Positions 51,646 to 64,000 of a stretch of DNA of 64,000 nt are shown here, piece after piece. The notes beneath the pieces were generated by a model, which was given only the letters and a program-made list of their open reading frames with translations, made no database searches and had not been told where the DNA came from. A program made the position numbers and the translations under genes. The stretch's first letter is position 1, and the number at the start of each line of letters is the position of its first letter. Origin of the DNA: Luscinia megarhynchos (Eukaryota; Chordata; Aves; Passeriformes; Turdidae); NCBI GenBank assembly GCA_034336665.1, contig CM067584.1, positions 496,001 through 560,000 on the forward strand. Reading direction: 5' to 3'.

Positions 51646-53690
51646 GTGTGTCACAGCTGGGTCACTCAGGTGTGTCACAGCTGGGTCACTCAGGTGTGTG
51701 TCACAGCTGTGTCACTCTGGTGTGTCACAGCTGGGTCACTCAGATTTGTGTCACAGCTGGGTCACTCAGGTCTGTCACAGCTGGGTCACTCAGGTGTGTG
51801 TCACAGCTGGGTCACTCAGGTGTGTCACAGCTGGGTCACTCAGATTTGTGTCACAGCTGGGTCACTCTGGTGTGTGTCACAGCTGGGTCACTCAGGTCTG
51901 TCACAGCTGGGTCACTCAGATTTGTGTCACAGCTGAGTCACTCAGGTCTGTCACAGCTGGGTCACTCAGGTGTGTCACAGCTCAGTCACTCAGGTGTGTC
52001 ACAGCTGGGTCACTCAGGTCTGTCACAGCTGGGTCACTCAGGTGTGTCACAGCTGGGTCACTCAGGTGTGTCACAGCTGGGTCACTCAGATTTGTGTCAC
52101 AGCTCGGTCACTCAGGTGTGTCACAGCTGGGTCACTCAGGTCTGTCACAGCTGGGTCACTCAGGTGTGTCACAGCTGGGTCACTCAGGTCTGTCACAGCT
52201 GGGTCACTCAGGTGTGTCACAGCTCGGTCACTCAGATTTGTGTCACAGCTCAGTCACTCAGGTGTCTCACAGCTGGGTCACTCAGGTCTGTCACAGCTGT
52301 GTCACTCAGGTCTGTCACAGCTCGGTCACTCAGGTCTGTCACAGCTCGGTCACTCAGATTTGTGTCACAGCTCAGTCACTCAGGTGTCTCACAGCTGGGT
52401 CACTCTGGTGTGTCACAGCTGTGTCACTCAGGTCTGTCACAGCTCAGTCACTCTGGTGTGTCACAGCTCGGTCACTCAGATTTGTGTCACAGCTGGGTCA
52501 CTCAGGTGTGTCACAGCTGGGTCACTCAGGTCTGTCACAGCTGGGTCACTCAGGTGTGTCACAGCTCAGTCACTCAGATTTGTGTCACAGCTGGGTCACT
52601 CAGATTTGTGTCACAGCTGGGTCACTCAGGTGTGTGTCACAGCTGGGTCACTCAGATTTGTGTCACAGCTGGGTCACTCAGGTGTGTCACAGCTGGGTCA
52701 CTCAGGTCTGTCACAGCTGGGTCACTCAGGTGTGTCACAGCTGGGTCACTCAGGTGTGTGTCACAGCTCAGTCACTCTGGTGTGTCACAGCTCAGTCACT
52801 CAGGTCTGTCACAGCTCGGTCACTCAGGTCTGTCACAGCTGGGTCACTCAGGTCTGTCACAGCTCGGTTACTCAGGTCTGTCACAGCTGGGTCACTCAGG
52901 TGTGTCACAGCTCAGTCACTCAGGTGTGTCACAGCTCAGTCACTCAGGTTTGTGTCACAGCTCAGTCACTCAGGTCTGTCACAGCTCAGTCACTCAGGTG
53001 TGTCACAGCTGGGTCACTCAGGTGTGTGTCACAGCTCAGTCACTCAGGTCTGTCACAGCTCGGTCACTCAGGTCTGTCACAGCTGGGTCACTCAGGTCTG
53101 TCACAGCTGGGTCACTCAGGTGTGTCACAGCTCAGTCACTCAGGTGTCTCACAGCTGGGTCACTCAGGTCTGTCACAGCTGGGTCACTCAGGTGTGTCAC
53201 AGCTCAGTCACTCAGATTTGTGTCACAGCTGGGTCACTCAGATTTGTGTCACAGCTGGGTCACTCAGGTGTGTCACAGCTCAGTCACTCAGGTGTCTCAC
53301 AGCTGGGTCACTCAGGTCTGTCACAGCTCGGTCACTCAGGTGTGTCACAGCTGGGTCACTCAGGTCTGTCACAGCTGGGTCACTCAGGTGTGTCACAGCT
53401 CGGTCACTCAGGTCTGTCACAGCTGGGTCACTCAGGTGTGTCACAGCTGGGTCACTCAGGTGTGTCACAGCTCGGTCACTCTGGTGTGTCACAGCTCAGT
53501 CACTCAGGTGTCTCACAGCTGGGTCACTCAGGTCTGTCACAGCTGGGTCACTCAGGTGTGTCACAGCTGAGTCACTCAGGTCTGTCACAGCTGGGTCACT
53601 CAGGTGTCTCACAGCTGGGTCACTCAGGTCTGTCACAGCTGGATCACTCTGGTGTGTCTCACAGCTGAGTCACTCTGGTGTGTCTCACTG
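51646..53690. repeat. 24-bp minisatellite, 2 kb, in candidate GFPT1 3' UTR
   Basis: About 85 copies of TCACAGCTGGGTCACTCAGG-TGTG. Positions 9-10 vary (CTGGG, CTCGG, CTCAG, CTGTG, CTGAG), and a 26-bp form carries AGATTTGTG. The longest + strand open frame in the window (about 700 codons, 51542-53668) is simply this array. Many units contain the E-box CAGCTG, and a few read TGAGTCA. Confidence 0.97.
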
Positions 53691-54535
53691 TGCCCCTCAG
53701 TTCGAGGGGAAAATCCTCAGTACAGGAAATCTTCCACTTGTTTTAAATCCTCAGCACAGGAAAGCTTCCCCTTGTTTTAAAAAGCCCCAAGCAGCAGCAG
53801 GCAGCAGCTCTGGGCCAGCCCTGGATCCCCCCCTTGCTCTCACCCCCTCTGGCCAGCCAGAGCTCCCAGTCCCACTGGCTGTGCTGGGCACACAGGACTG
53901 TGGCCACTGTGGCTACGAGATTGTCTTGCTCTGTTTTTTGGCATAGATAAAACCCTCCTGGAGCAGCTCTTGGCACACTCACCAGGTGCCCAGGGGAGGA
54001 GGCTGTGCCAGCTGAGCTGAATTCCCTTTTGCACCTGAGGCAGGAATTTACCCCAAAGGCTTGCCTGCAGTTTTGTTCACTGGTAAAATATCTGCACAAA
54101 CATGACCAGCACCAGCTCTTGTTCCAGTTGTGTGTCCTGGTGTCCTGCTTCACTGCCTGAGAGCATGACAGGGCATTGAGTAATTCCTTCAGAGGTTTCT
54201 CATCAGTGACTGGAACGAGCCACATTGGGTAAGAGACAATGACATCAGCTCAGAGTAAAGTGGAGGGCCCCTTTCCTAGAAGACTCAGCAATCTTTAAGG
54301 AAAACCATTTAACATCTTTCCTGGAAGTCTACTGATCAAAAAAACCCAGAGCTATTGACATAGCATGTGGAATCAACTGGACAATCACTAATGTAATGGA
54401 ATTATGGTGATCTTATACACAAACAATGATTTACCAAAATAAGATTTACCTAGGGGGCTTTAAAATCGAGTTATTTTGGTACCAAAAAAAGTCTTTCATT
54501 TAATTCCCCTTTGCCCCTATGGTTCAGATGGTCTT

Positions 54536-64000
<9,465 letters not shown>

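Larger units (their letters stand above)
48885..54535 (-). other. GFPT1: Candidate GFPT1 3' UTR
   Basis: Sequence downstream of the TGA on the - strand with no other gene I recognise. 53691-54535 and 48885-51645 are ordinary AT-moderate sequence; 51646-53690 is a 24-bp minisatellite; 50844-50876 is (GGA)n; a T-run lies near 49151. The end is set by AATAAA at 48905-48900. An earlier AATAAA at about 51608-51603, just past the minisatellite, could give a shorter form. No RNA evidence, so the extent is inference. Confidence 0.5.

Noticed and set aside
51542..53668. Open frame of about 700 codons on +, apparent GHSGVSQL repeat protein
   Set aside because: It is wholly made of the 24-bp minisatellite, other + frames are equally open, and it is antisense to the GFPT1 tail. 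No splice or start context.

Overview
This is a stretch of vertebrate nuclear genome, almost certainly bird and probably songbird. The evidence is short GT-AG introns, several truncated CR1 LINE 3' ends, and solo endogenous-retrovirus LTRs with target-site duplications. No bacterial, phage or CRISPR content was seen. The window holds the 3' parts of two conserved genes facing tail to tail, the order found around human 2p13.

Left part, + strand (about 1-34,275): the last five coding exons of ANTXR1 (TEM8, the cell-surface receptor that anthrax protective antigen also uses), at 4117-4158, 11671-11766, 12198-12365, 19693-19773 and 30369-30635. They encode the acidic juxtamembrane segment, the conserved cytoplasmic Ant_C-type region and the proline-rich C-terminus. 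A 3' UTR of about 3.6 kb follows, carrying a (GGGACA)n array and a (TTTGG)n array.

Middle (about 34,276-48,884): no recognisable gene. It contains one CR1 end, two solo LTRs and six minisatellites.

Right part, - strand (about 64,000 down to 48,885): the last eight coding exons of GFPT1 (glutamine--fructose-6-phosphate aminotransferase 1), at 63628-63725, 62429-62549, 60163-60320, 58316-58430, 56569-56696, 55604-55771, 55123-55284 and 54536-54580. They encode both SIS domains and the catalytic C-terminal tail. A candidate 3' UTR of about 5.6 kb contains a 2-kb 24-bp minisatellite. The two genes are neighbours but not functional partners: one is an adhesion receptor, the other the entry enzyme of the hexosamine pathway.

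The striking property of the window is its load of unrelated tandem arrays: about twenty families with units of 5-73 bp, by my count about 14 kb or a fifth of the sequence. Several begin within 10 bp of a splice site. They create long stop-free frames on both strands, which explain nearly all the large open reading frames that are not real exons. I found no convincing new gene system. The best leads are the shifting frame of the poly-C ANTXR1 tail exon and its repeat-encoded read-through, the in-frame open repeat intron of GFPT1, and two pairs of oppositely oriented solo LTRs around the ANTXR1 3' exons.
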